DNA of 64,000 nucleotides from assembly GCF_010560025.1 (NCBI RefSeq), contig NZ_SAIY01000006.1, positions 124,001-188,000 of the forward strand, in the 5' to 3' direction. The notes beneath the pieces were generated by a model. That model was not told the origin of the DNA and ran no database searches. It worked only from the letters and a program-made list of their open reading frames with translations. Of the stretch, positions 8,544 to 16,147 are shown piece after piece. Each line of letters begins with the position of its first letter. Position 1 is the first letter of the stretch. Source of the DNA: Verrucosispora sioxanthis (GTDB lineage: Bacteria; Actinomycetota; Actinomycetes; Mycobacteriales; Micromonosporaceae). The translations under genes were made by a program, and so were the position numbers.

Positions 8544-9910
8544 CTGAGTTGAGATTCCCGGACAACTTCCTCTGGGGTGCGGCCACCGCGGCGTACCAGA
8601 TCGAGGGGGCGGCCCGCGACGACGGGCGCGGCCCGTCGATCTGGGACACCTTCAGCCGTACCCCGGGCAAGGTGCACGCCGGCCACACCGGTGACGTCGC
8701 CTGCGACCACTACCACCGGTACGCCGACGACGTCGCGCTGATGGCGGAGCTGGGGTTGCAGGCGTACCGGTTCTCGGTGTCCTGGCCCCGCATCCAGCCC
8801 GACGGCAGTGGCCCGGTCAACCCTCGTGGCCTGGACTTCTACGACCGACTGACGGACGCGCTGCTGGGCCGGGGCATCGACCCGATCGTCACGCTCTACC
8901 ACTGGGACCTGCCGCAGACGCTGCAGGACCGGGGCGGTTGGACCAGCCGGGACACCGCCGAGCACTTCGCCACCTACGCCTCCGCCGTGTACGCCCGCCT
9001 GGGCGACCGGGTCGGCACCTGGACCACGCTCAACGAGCCGTGGTGCTCGGCGTACCTCGGGTACGGCAACGGCGTGCACGCCCCCGGCGTGCAGGACCCG
9101 GGTGCCGCCTTCAGCGCCGTCCATCACCTGCTGCTCGCGCACGGCCTGGCCGTACAGGCGCTGCGCGCGGCCGGCGCCGGCCGCGTCGGGGTCACGCTCA
9201 ATCCCGCGGACGTACGCCCCGCCGACCCGAACAGCGCCGCCGACGCCGCGGCCGTACGTCTGGTCGACGGGCTGCACAACCGGATCTTCTTCGATCCGCT
9301 GCTGGTCGGCGGGTACCCGGACGACGTTCGCGAGCACGTGGCACGGTTCGTCGAACCCACCTTCGTCCGGGACGAGGACGAGAAGATCATCGCGGCGCCG
9401 ATCGACCTGCTCGGGATCAACTACTACGCGCCGACCTACGTCGCCGGCCGGCCGGACGGTGCCGGCGGTGGCGGGGCGTACCCCGGCACCGAGGGGCAGG
9501 TGCAGTTCCTGGCACCGGTCGGACCGCTCACCGACATGGGTTGGATGATCGAGCCGGCCGGTCTGACCCGGCTGCTGGAGCGCATCGCCACCGACTACCC
9601 GGCGGTGCCGCTGCTGATCACCGAGAACGGCGCGGCGTTCCCGGACAAGACCGCCGACCCGACGACCCCGCTTCAGGACTCGGACCGGGTCGCCTACCTC
9701 GACGGTCACCTGCGGGCCGCGCACGAGGCCATCGCCCGGGGCGTCGACCTGCGCGGCTATCTCGTATGGTCATTGCTTGACAACTTCGAGTGGGCCGAGG
9801 GGTACCGTAAGCGTTTCGGCATCGTGCACGTCGACTACCTCACTCAGCGGCGTACACCGAAGTCCAGCGCCCGGTGGTACCAGGAGGTGATCTCCCGGAA
9901 CGGGCTGTGA
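8540..9910 (+). CDS. GH1 beta-glucosidase
   Basis: 456-residue cytosolic glycoside hydrolase family 1 enzyme, usual length for the family. The N-terminal signature FLWGAATAAYQIEGA is present. The acid/base glutamate is E166 in TLNEPW and the nucleophile is E362 in LITENG; both are intact, as is the C-terminal WSLLDNFEWAEGY. GTG 8540 overlaps the permease stop. It should hydrolyse imported cellobiose or related beta-glucosides to glucose, like BglC in Streptomyces. No signal peptide, consistent with intracellular action after uptake. Confidence 0.95.
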   Translation: MTELRFPDNFLWGAATAAYQIEGAARDDGRGPSIWDTFSRTPGKVHAGHTGDVACDHYHRYADDVALMAELGLQAYRFSVSWPRIQPDGSGPVNPRGLDFYDRLTDALLGRGIDPIVTLYHWDLPQTLQDRGGWTSRDTAEHFATYASAVYARLGDRVGTWTTLNEPWCSAYLGYGNGVHAPGVQDPGAAFSAVHHLLLAHGLAVQALRAAGAGRVGVTLNPADVRPADPNSAADAAAVRLVDGLHNRIFFDPLLVGGYPDDVREHVARFVEPTFVRDEDEKIIAAPIDLLGINYYAPTYVAGRPDGAGGGGAYPGTEGQVQFLAPVGPLTDMGWMIEPAGLTRLLERIATDYPAVPLLITENGAAFPDKTADPTTPLQDSDRVAYLDGHLRAAHEAIARGVDLRGYLVWSLLDNFEWAEGYRKRFGIVHVDYLTQRRTPKSSARWYQEVISRNGL

Positions 9911-9929
9911 CGAGGTGGTGATTTCTCCG

Positions 9930-10937
9930 ATGACGGGGGCGCAGCGGCCCACTCTGGAAGCGGTGGCACGACGGGCCGGTGTGTCCCGGGCCACCGTCTC
10001 CCGGGTGGTCAACGGCTCGACCACGGTCGCCGAACCGATCCAGGAGGCGGTCCGTCTGGCGGTCGCCGAGCTTGGGTACGTGCCGAACCTGGCCGCACGG
10101 ACCCTCGTCACCCAGCGGACCGACTCGATCGCCCTGGTGATGCCGGAGGAGGCCACCCGCGTCTTCTCCGACGACCAGGTCTTCCCGGGGATCATCCGCG
10201 GCGCCGCCCAGGAGTTGGAGGCCGCCGACAAGCAGCTGGTGCTGATGCTGGCCGGGTCGCCGGCCGGGCACGAGCGGGTCGCCCGGTACACCACCGGTCG
10301 ACACGTCGACGGGGTGCTGTTCGCCTCGCTGCACGGGGCCGATCCGCTGCCCGCCCGGCTGGCCGCACTGGGCATCCCGGTGGTGTGCAGCGGCCGGCCG
10401 CTCGACGGGGCGGAGGTGCCGTACATCGACGTCGACCAGGTCGGTGGGGTCACCCGCGCGGTACGGCACCTGATCGACAGCGGCCGACGTCGCATCGCCA
10501 CCATCGCCGGCCCGCAGGACATGGTCGCCGGCATCGAGCGGCTGGCCGGGTACCGGGACACCGTGGTCGCCGCCGGGCTGCCCGAGATGGTGGCGGTGGG
10601 CGACTTCACCCGTGAGTCCGGCGCGGCGGCGATGCGCGAGCTGCTCGCCACCCACCCCGACCTGGACGCCGTCTTCGCCGCGTCGGACCTGATGGCACAC
10701 GCCGCCCTGCGTACGCTGCGCGAGGCGGGACGGCGGGTGCCCGAGGACGTGGCGGTGATCGGCTTCGACGACATCGAGACCGCCGCGTACACCGATCCGC
10801 CGTTGACCACCGTCCGGCAGCCGATCGTGGAGCTGGGCCGGCAGGGCACCCGGCTGCTGCTCCGCCTCGCCGCCGGCGAACAGGTCGAGCCGGCACTCAT
10901 CCTGCCCACCGAGCTGATCATCCGCGACTCCGCCTGA
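9930..10937 (+). CDS. LacI family repressor (CebR-like)
   Basis: 335-residue regulator. The N-terminal helix-turn-helix reads PTLEAVARRAGVSRATVSRV with the hinge helix ending at PNLAARTL, followed by a periplasmic-binding-protein-like sugar domain (IIRGAAQELEAADKQLVLML, then VAVIGFDDIETAAYTDPPLT). As the last gene of the operon it probably represses the promoter at 5116 through operators at 5103 and 5149, giving autoregulation and induction by an imported oligosaccharide. The start is uncertain: GTG codons at 9915 and 9918 are in frame, none has a good ribosome site. In Streptomyces the cebR gene is upstream and separate; here it is distal. Confidence 0.9.
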   Translation: MTGAQRPTLEAVARRAGVSRATVSRVVNGSTTVAEPIQEAVRLAVAELGYVPNLAARTLVTQRTDSIALVMPEEATRVFSDDQVFPGIIRGAAQELEAADKQLVLMLAGSPAGHERVARYTTGRHVDGVLFASLHGADPLPARLAALGIPVVCSGRPLDGAEVPYIDVDQVGGVTRAVRHLIDSGRRRIATIAGPQDMVAGIERLAGYRDTVVAAGLPEMVAVGDFTRESGAAAMRELLATHPDLDAVFAASDLMAHAALRTLREAGRRVPEDVAVIGFDDIETAAYTDPPLTTVRQPIVELGRQGTRLLLRLAAGEQVEPALILPTELIIRDSA

Positions 10938-10968
10938 GTCCGCCCGACGGCGATGTACGGCGGGTGCG

Positions 10969-11010
10969 TGGGTACGTTTCTTGTCGCTGGGGCGACAAGA
11001 AACGTACCCA
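10969..11010. repeat. Palindrome B1 upstream of the DUF559 gene
   Basis: Perfect inverted repeat: two 19-base arms (10969-10987, 10992-11010) and a four-base TGGG loop; the arms carry GGGTACGTTTCTTGTCGC. It ends 20 bases before the ATG at 11031 and so probably lies in the 5' untranslated region or promoter. A near-identical copy follows the gene at 11987, matching at 40 of 42 aligned positions and with the same loop in the same orientation. Confidence 0.9.
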
Positions 11011-11030
11011 GCTTCGGGTTCAATTGATAG

Positions 11031-11984
11031 ATGCGGATACCTGGAGACGACGCCGACGCGTTGCGGTGGTTGCTGTTCGAGCAGTCGGGGATCGTCAGCT
11101 GGGCGCAGGCCACCGCCGAACTGTCCCCGGCGAAGGTCCGGCACCTGCTGGCGACAGGGCGGTGGACCAGGGTGTGTCGGGGAATCCTGCGGGCCGCCTC
11201 GACCGATGAGCCGTACCGTCGAGAGCAGCACTGGTGGGTGGCGGTGTTGGCGGCCGGTCCGGGTGCGGTGCTGGCCGGGCTGGCGGCGGCGACAGCGGGC
11301 GGGCTACGCGGCAACTGGCGCCACGAGACCGTCGATGTGTTGGTCCCGCATCACCGACGTCGGGCAGACCTACTGCGTCGGTTGCCGCTCGGCCTGCCTG
11401 CGGTCCGGGTACGCCGGGCTCGGCAACTGTCGGACGAGGACCGGCAGCGTGGGCGGCCCGACCGCACGTCGATGGCACGGTCCCTGGTCGACGCGGCGCA
11501 GTGGGTGCGTACCGACGCCGAGGCGCAACAGATCCTCGCGGCCGGCTGCCAGCAGCGGCGGGCGACCCCGGCGGAGATCGGCGCGGTCCTCGCCCGATTG
11601 CCCCAGGCCCGGCGGCGCGTCCTGATCCGACAGACGCTGCACGACATCGCCGGTGGTGCGGAGGCGCTCTCCGAGATCGACCTGGTACGGCTCTGCCGAC
11701 GCCACCATCTGCCGGCACCGACCGCCCAGCAGCGACGCCGCGACGCCGACGGACGGATCCGCTACCTGGATGCCTACTGGCCACAGTGGCGGCTGCACGT
11801 GGAGGTCGACGGCGCGCACCACATGGACGCCCGGCACTGGGCGGCGGACCTGCGCCGACAGAACCGGATCTGGATCGACGGCGACCGCATCCTCCGGTTC
11901 ACCGCCTTCGACGTCCGCCATCGCCCCGACGATGTCGCCGCCCAACTCCGCGCCGCGCTGACCGCCGCTGGCTGGCGAGGCTGA
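11031..11984 (+). CDS. AbiEi-like winged helix plus DUF559 endonuclease-like protein
   Basis: 317 residues. The N-terminal part (about 1-60: LLFEQSGIVSWAQATAEL, LLATGRWTRVCRGIL) resembles the winged-helix AbiEi antitoxin-type domain. The C-terminal part (about 230-315) resembles DUF559, a Vsr/PD-(D/E)xK-type nuclease fold: RYLDAYWPQWRLHVEVDGAH offers the Asp and the ExD pair, followed by HH and ILRFTAFDV. No clear Shine-Dalgarno precedes ATG 11031. No partner toxin gene is adjacent, so a toxin-antitoxin role is not supported. Palindromes B1 and B2 bracket the gene 20 bases before the start and 2 bases after the stop. It may act on DNA, but substrate and cutting activity are unproven. Confidence 0.85.
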   Translation: MRIPGDDADALRWLLFEQSGIVSWAQATAELSPAKVRHLLATGRWTRVCRGILRAASTDEPYRREQHWWVAVLAAGPGAVLAGLAAATAGGLRGNWRHETVDVLVPHHRRRADLLRRLPLGLPAVRVRRARQLSDEDRQRGRPDRTSMARSLVDAAQWVRTDAEAQQILAAGCQQRRATPAEIGAVLARLPQARRRVLIRQTLHDIAGGAEALSEIDLVRLCRRHHLPAPTAQQRRRDADGRIRYLDAYWPQWRLHVEVDGAHHMDARHWAADLRRQNRIWIDGDRILRFTAFDVRHRPDDVAAQLRAALTAAGWRG

Positions 11985-11986
11985 GC

Positions 11987-12030
11987 GTGGGTACGTTTCT
12001 TGTCGCTGGGGCAACAAGGAACGTACCCAC
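11987..12030. repeat. Palindrome B2 downstream of the DUF559 gene
   Basis: Inverted repeat with 20-base arms (11987-12006, 12011-12030) and the same TGGG loop as B1. The right arm differs from perfect complementarity at two positions, one of which still allows a U-G pair. It starts two bases after the DUF559 stop and could act as a terminator. The left arm and loop are identical to B1, including the preceding GCG. Confidence 0.88.
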
Positions 12031-12107
12031 CGTCCCGGTGTCGCGCGGCGGAGATGGGGCGGAAAAGCGGGCGCGGAGGTCGGTCGGGCTTGGTTAACCT
12101 GCCGCGC

Positions 12108-13025
12108 ATGTCTGCACCGTCCGCGCTGATCCGTCCGACACACCCTGACGACGCACCAGCCGTGGTGGCGTTGCGTACGCTCGTGTTTCCTTTCTTGATC
12201 CGTGGGGTCGCGTCCACCCGGCAGCTCATCTCGACGCCACCGGCGGAGCAGCACTGGGGCGGTTTCGTCGCCGAGGTCGACGGGCAGGTCGTCGGTTGGG
12301 TGTCGGCGTCCCGCAACACCAACACGAGCGCTGCGGTCGGCGAGGTGTCCCTGCTGCACGTACATCCCGACCAGCGGCGACGCGGAATCGGCGGGGCACT
12401 GCTGAGCCGGGCGCTGGAGCACCTCGCGCCGCTCGACCTGATCCGGCTACGTGGGCGGGCGCTGCCGGAGTCGTTGCCGTTCGCCCGCCGGCACGGCTTC
12501 ATCCCGAGTCGCCAGGAGCGCTTCTCGGCCCTGGAGCTGCGCGCGCTGCCGCCGCTGCCGGCGGCCCCGGACGACGTCCGGCTGGTCCCGCTGGCCGGGG
12601 TCGACAGTCGCCAGGTCCACCAAGTGGAGGTGCTGGCCAGCGCCGACGAGCCGGGCGACGTGGCCTCCGACGCGATCAGCTACGCCACCTGGTGCGCCGA
12701 CACCTGGGACAACGTCGGGCTGGACCGGGAGGCCAGCATGGGCGTCGAGGTGGATGGCGAGCTGGCCGCGATCAGCCTGGTGAAGCGGGACGGCGCGCGG
12801 ATGTGGTCGGACTACACCGGCACCGTGCCGCAGCACCGGGGACGCGGGTTGGCCCGGCTGGTGAAGCTGGCCGCGCTGCACCGGGCGGCGGCGCGCGGCG
12901 TCACCGTCGCGTACACCGGGAACGACGCGGCGAACGCGCCGATGCTGGCGGTCAACGACCGGCTCGGCTACCGACGGGTGGCCAGCCAGTGGTCCTGCGT
13001 ACGCGAGCTGCGCCCCGGCGGCTGA
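12108..13025 (+). CDS. double-domain GNAT N-acetyltransferase
   Basis: 305 residues with two acetyltransferase folds. The first (about 1-150) shows ALIRPTHPDDAPAVVALR and the acetyl-CoA loop LLHVHPDQRRRGIGGALL. The second (about 155-300) is weaker but keeps GTVPQHRGRGLARLVKLAALH and NDAANAPMLAVNDRLGY. Such tandem GNAT proteins act on small molecules or antibiotics; MshD has the same architecture, but this protein lacks its context. ATG 12108 begins at the conserved region. The last 58 bases overlap the convergent macro-domain gene. Confidence 0.88.
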   Translation: MSAPSALIRPTHPDDAPAVVALRTLVFPFLIRGVASTRQLISTPPAEQHWGGFVAEVDGQVVGWVSASRNTNTSAAVGEVSLLHVHPDQRRRGIGGALLSRALEHLAPLDLIRLRGRALPESLPFARRHGFIPSRQERFSALELRALPPLPAAPDDVRLVPLAGVDSRQVHQVEVLASADEPGDVASDAISYATWCADTWDNVGLDREASMGVEVDGELAAISLVKRDGARMWSDYTGTVPQHRGRGLARLVKLAALHRAAARGVTVAYTGNDAANAPMLAVNDRLGYRRVASQWSCVRELRPGG

Positions 13026-13537
13026 CCCTCCGCGTACACCCGCTCGGCGATGGCGTGGGTGTCGGCGCCGAACAGCACCAGCCGGGCCTCGGTGATTGTC
13101 GTCGGCGTCGCCGAGCGCAGCACCGACAGGGCCTGACGCACGGCGTCCTCGACCGGCCAGCCGTAGACCCCGGCGGAGATCAGCGGGAAGGCGATGCTTG
13201 CCGCGCCCAGTTCGTCGGCGACGGCGAGGCTGTTGGTGTAGCAGCCACGCAGCAGTGCGGTGCGGTCCTCGGTGTCCGACCAGACCGGGCCGACCGTGTG
13301 CACCACCCAGCGGGCCGGCAGCTCACCGGCGGTGGTGGCCACCGCCTGCCCGGTCGGCAGGCCGCGCCCGTAGCGGGCGGCGCGCAGCGCGCGGCACTCC
13401 GCGAGGATCGCCGGTCCACCCCGGCGGTGGATCGCACCGTCGACTCCGCCGCCGCCCAGCAACGACGAGTTCGCGGCGTTGACCACCACGTCCACCCGCT
13501 CGCTGGTGATGTCTCCCTCGACCAGGGCGATGTCCAT
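12968..13537 (-). CDS. macro domain protein (ADP-ribose binding)
   Basis: 189 residues; most is one macro domain. MDIALVEGDITSERVDVVVNAAN, the GGGGVDGAIHRRGG loop and the FPLISAGVYGWP signature match ADP-ribose or O-acetyl-ADP-ribose deacylases (YmdB/AF1521 type). Start ATG 13537 has CGGAGGG upstream. It follows the EI24 gene by one base (TGACATG), so they form an operon. The C-terminal end past residue 170 is encoded in antisense to the tail of the GNAT gene and is probably unstructured. It likely hydrolyses ADP-ribose derivatives; the target is unknown. Confidence 0.9.
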   Translation of the reverse strand: MDIALVEGDITSERVDVVVNAANSSLLGGGGVDGAIHRRGGPAILAECRALRAARYGRGLPTGQAVATTAGELPARWVVHTVGPVWSDTEDRTALLRGCYTNSLAVADELGAASIAFPLISAGVYGWPVEDAVRQALSVLRSATPTTITEARLVLFGADTHAIAERVYAEGQPPGRSSRTQDHWLATRR

Positions 13538-13538
13538 G

Positions 13539-14360
13539 TCAGCCCTCCGTGATGGGTTGGCCGAGCGAACGGCGGGCCAACAGGGTGGCACCGGCCACCG
13601 CGGCCGGCATCAGCAGTACGGCGCCGAGCGGGATCAGGAAACAGACGAAGACCGCGACCCCGAAGCCGAGTGCGGTGGGGCGGTCCGCCTTCAGCGCGGC
13701 GCGCCGGTGCGGCAGTCGCTTGCCGCGCCGGGAGAAGGGCGCGCCGGTCAGTTCCACGGCGAGCAGCCAGCCGCCCACCGCCGCGCCGATGACCGGCACC
13801 ACGGTCTGGCCGACGAGCGGAATGAAGCCGGCGGCGAACAACGGCAGACCGAACAGCGCCGCCAGGGCGACCAGGCGGAGCGAGTCGGCGGCGCTGCGCC
13901 GCAGCGACGGCCAGAACGGCACCTCGACCTCGTCCGGCGTACCGCCGTAGCGTCGCTCCACCCGCTCCGAGATCTTCTCGTAGAACGGATCGCCGATGAC
14001 CAGGGTGACCGCCGTGAAGGTGAGGACGGTGAGCAGGCCACCGAGACCGAGGAAGGCCAGCCCGGCGACCACCCGGACCGCGCTGCGCGGCGTCGTCGCC
14101 CAGTCGTCGGCGAACGGGGTGGCCGCGGCGGCCAGGTCGTCGACGAAGAAGACCAGGAGAGCGTACGCGGTCAGGAAGATCGCCCCGGAGATCAGCGCCG
14201 GAATGACGCCGAGCAGCATCAGACCTGGGCTGCGTACGTACAGGCGGACGCCCCGCAGCAGGAGCGTGGCCCCGCCGAGGAAGCGGCGACCGGCGCCCAC
14301 GGCGGTGGAGGGAAGCTCGGATGCGTGCACGCCCAGGAGCGTAGTCACTCGCCGACGCAT
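13539..14360 (-). CDS. EI24/CysZ-like membrane protein
   Basis: 273-residue integral membrane protein of the EI24 domain family, with about six hydrophobic segments. Recognisable features are RFLGGATLLLRGVRLYVRSP at the start of the domain, VIGDPFYEKISERVE after the second helix pair, and LPLFAAGFIPLVGQTVVPVIG. The family includes sulfate transporter CysZ, but nothing here points to sulfate. Start is uncertain: GTG codons at 14348 and 14330 are also in frame. First gene of a two-gene operon with the macro-domain protein. Confidence 0.8.
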   Translation of the reverse strand: MRRRVTTLLGVHASELPSTAVGAGRRFLGGATLLLRGVRLYVRSPGLMLLGVIPALISGAIFLTAYALLVFFVDDLAAAATPFADDWATTPRSAVRVVAGLAFLGLGGLLTVLTFTAVTLVIGDPFYEKISERVERRYGGTPDEVEVPFWPSLRRSAADSLRLVALAALFGLPLFAAGFIPLVGQTVVPVIGAAVGGWLLAVELTGAPFSRRGKRLPHRRAALKADRPTALGFGVAVFVCFLIPLGAVLLMPAAVAGATLLARRSLGQPITEG

Positions 14361-14488
14361 CCACCGGTTGACGGATCACCGGAATCAACCGGAGCCGATC
14401 AAGATCACCTCCAGCCGGTCGATTCGTCGCCGGCCGCTCCTCGCCACCCTTGAGTGGTAGCCGAAAGCGACGGCGAGAGGCGGTTGCC

Positions 14489-15397
14489 ATGCCGGTCATC
14501 GAGGTGACCAGCCTGCACAAGCGTTACGGCGAGACGGTGGCGGTGCGCGACGTGTCGTTCGACGTCGAGGCCGGCGAGATCTTCGGCGTACTCGGCCCGA
14601 ACGGTGCCGGTAAGACCACCACGGTGGAGTGCGTCGCCGGCTTGCGCGTCCCAGACGGGGGCGGGGTGTCGGTCCTCGGGCTCGACCCCCGCCGGGACGC
14701 CACCCGGTTGCGCCACCAGGTCGGGGTGCAACTTCAGGAGAGCCGACTGCCCGACCGGCTCCGGGTCGCTGAGGCGCTGACGCTCTACGCGTCGTTCTAC
14801 CGCGAGCCGGCCGACCCGGCGCAGTTGCTCGACGAGTTGGGTCTCGACGGGAAGCGGGACACCCCGTACGAGAAGCTCTCCGGTGGCCAGAAGCAGCGGC
14901 TCTCCATCGCGTTGGCGCTCGTCGGCAACCCGCGGATCGCCATCCTGGACGAGCTGACCACCGGGCTGGATCCGCAGGCCCGCCGGGACACCTGGGGCCT
15001 GATCGAACGGGTCCGGGATCGCGGGGTGACCATCCTGCTGGTCACCCACTTCATGGAGGAGGCCGAACGGCTCTGCGACCGCTTGGCCGTGATCGACAAG
15101 GGGCGGGTGGTGGCCCTGGACAGCCCCGCCGGGCTGGTCTCGACCGTCACGCCCGAGCAGCGCATCCGGTTTCGCCCCTCAGCACCGTTCGACGACCGGC
15201 TGCTGACCGACCTGCCGCAGGTCACGGCCGTTACACGCAGCGGCAGCCAGATCCTGGTGACCGGCACCGGCGAGGTGCTGCACGCGGTCACCTCGGTGCT
15301 TGCCCGCCACCAGATCGTCGCCGCCGACCTACGGCTGGAGCAGGCCACGCTCGACGACGCGTTCGTCGAGCTGACCGGGCGCCGGTTCGTCGACTGA
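14489..15397 (+). CDS. ABC transporter ATP-binding protein (DrrA-like)
   Basis: 302-residue ATPase of a drug-export type ABC transporter. Walker A is GPNGAGKTTT (about 39-48), the signature is LSGGQKQR, and Walker B is RIAILDELTTGLD. The C-terminal 80 residues form the accessory region common in DrrA/CcmA-like exporters. GAGAGG lies eight bases before ATG 14489. It is followed after 11 bases by its membrane partner and then by a two-component system in the same direction, an arrangement typical of DesKR- or LiaRS-like control of an exporter. The transported compound is unknown. Confidence 0.93.
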   Translation: MPVIEVTSLHKRYGETVAVRDVSFDVEAGEIFGVLGPNGAGKTTTVECVAGLRVPDGGGVSVLGLDPRRDATRLRHQVGVQLQESRLPDRLRVAEALTLYASFYREPADPAQLLDELGLDGKRDTPYEKLSGGQKQRLSIALALVGNPRIAILDELTTGLDPQARRDTWGLIERVRDRGVTILLVTHFMEEAERLCDRLAVIDKGRVVALDSPAGLVSTVTPEQRIRFRPSAPFDDRLLTDLPQVTAVTRSGSQILVTGTGEVLHAVTSVLARHQIVAADLRLEQATLDDAFVELTGRRFVD

Positions 15398-15408
15398 AGG
15401 AGGACCCG

Positions 15409-16143
15409 ATGCACGCCTTCCGCCAGATCCTCAGGACCGAGGCGAAGCTGCACCTGCGGGACATCCCGACGCTTGTGCTCACCATCGCCCTGCCGACCTT
15501 GATCCTGGTGGTGCTCGGGCTGATTCCCTCGCTCCGCGAGCCCAGTCCGGACCTCGGCAACCAGTCCTTCGTGACCTACTTCACCCCCTCACTGTTGGTG
15601 ATCACACTGGCCATGGTCGGCATCAACGCCCTGCCCACCGTGCTGGCCACCTACCGGGAGCGCGGCATCCTGCGTCGGCTGGCCACCACACCGGCGAGTC
15701 CACTGGCACTGCTGGCCGCTCAACTCATGCTGGCCCTGACGGGCATCCTGGTCAGCGCGGTGCTCCTCGCGGTGGTCGCCCGGCTGGCGTTCGACACCCC
15801 GTTGCCACAGCACCCGCTCGGGTTCGCGGCGGCACTCGTCCTGGGTACGGCCGCACTGCTCGCGGTGGGGCTGCTGGTGGCGGCGGTCGCGCCCACCGCC
15901 AAGTCGGCCCAGGCGCTGGCCGTACCGCTGTTCATCGTGGTCATGTTCCTCGGTGGGGTGTACCTGCCCCGGTTCCTGCTGCCCGACTTCCTGGCCGACG
16001 TCGGCGCCTACACGCCGCCCGGGATCCAGGCGCTGCTCGACGCCTGGACCGGCACCGCACCGCACCCGCTGCACCTGGGGATAATGGCCGTGATCGCCGT
16101 GGCGGCCGGTGCCGCAGCGGCGAAGCTGTTCCGCTGGGAGTGA
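15409..16143 (+). CDS. ABC-2 type permease
   Basis: 244-residue membrane partner of the ATPase at 14489, with six hydrophobic segments (for example LVLTIALPTLILVVLGLIP and VPLFIVVMFLGGVYLP). LATYRERGILRRLATTPASP is the conserved coupling region of ABC-2 permeases. A strong AAGGAGG precedes the ATG. The kinase gene starts four bases after its stop, so the transporter and its regulators are one transcription unit. Confidence 0.92.
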   Translation: MHAFRQILRTEAKLHLRDIPTLVLTIALPTLILVVLGLIPSLREPSPDLGNQSFVTYFTPSLLVITLAMVGINALPTVLATYRERGILRRLATTPASPLALLAAQLMLALTGILVSAVLLAVVARLAFDTPLPQHPLGFAAALVLGTAALLAVGLLVAAVAPTAKSAQALAVPLFIVVMFLGGVYLPRFLLPDFLADVGAYTPPGIQALLDAWTGTAPHPLHLGIMAVIAVAAGAAAAKLFRWE

Positions 16144-16147
16144 GCGC

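Noticed and set aside
11031..11984. Type IV toxin-antitoxin system (AbiEi antitoxin)
   Set aside because: Only an AbiEi-like N-terminal helix domain is present; no AbiEii-type nucleotidyltransferase toxin is adjacent.
10969..12030. Insertion sequence with terminal inverted repeats
   Set aside because: The flanking repeats are self-palindromes in direct orientation; the enclosed protein is not a known transposase, and no target-site duplication was found.
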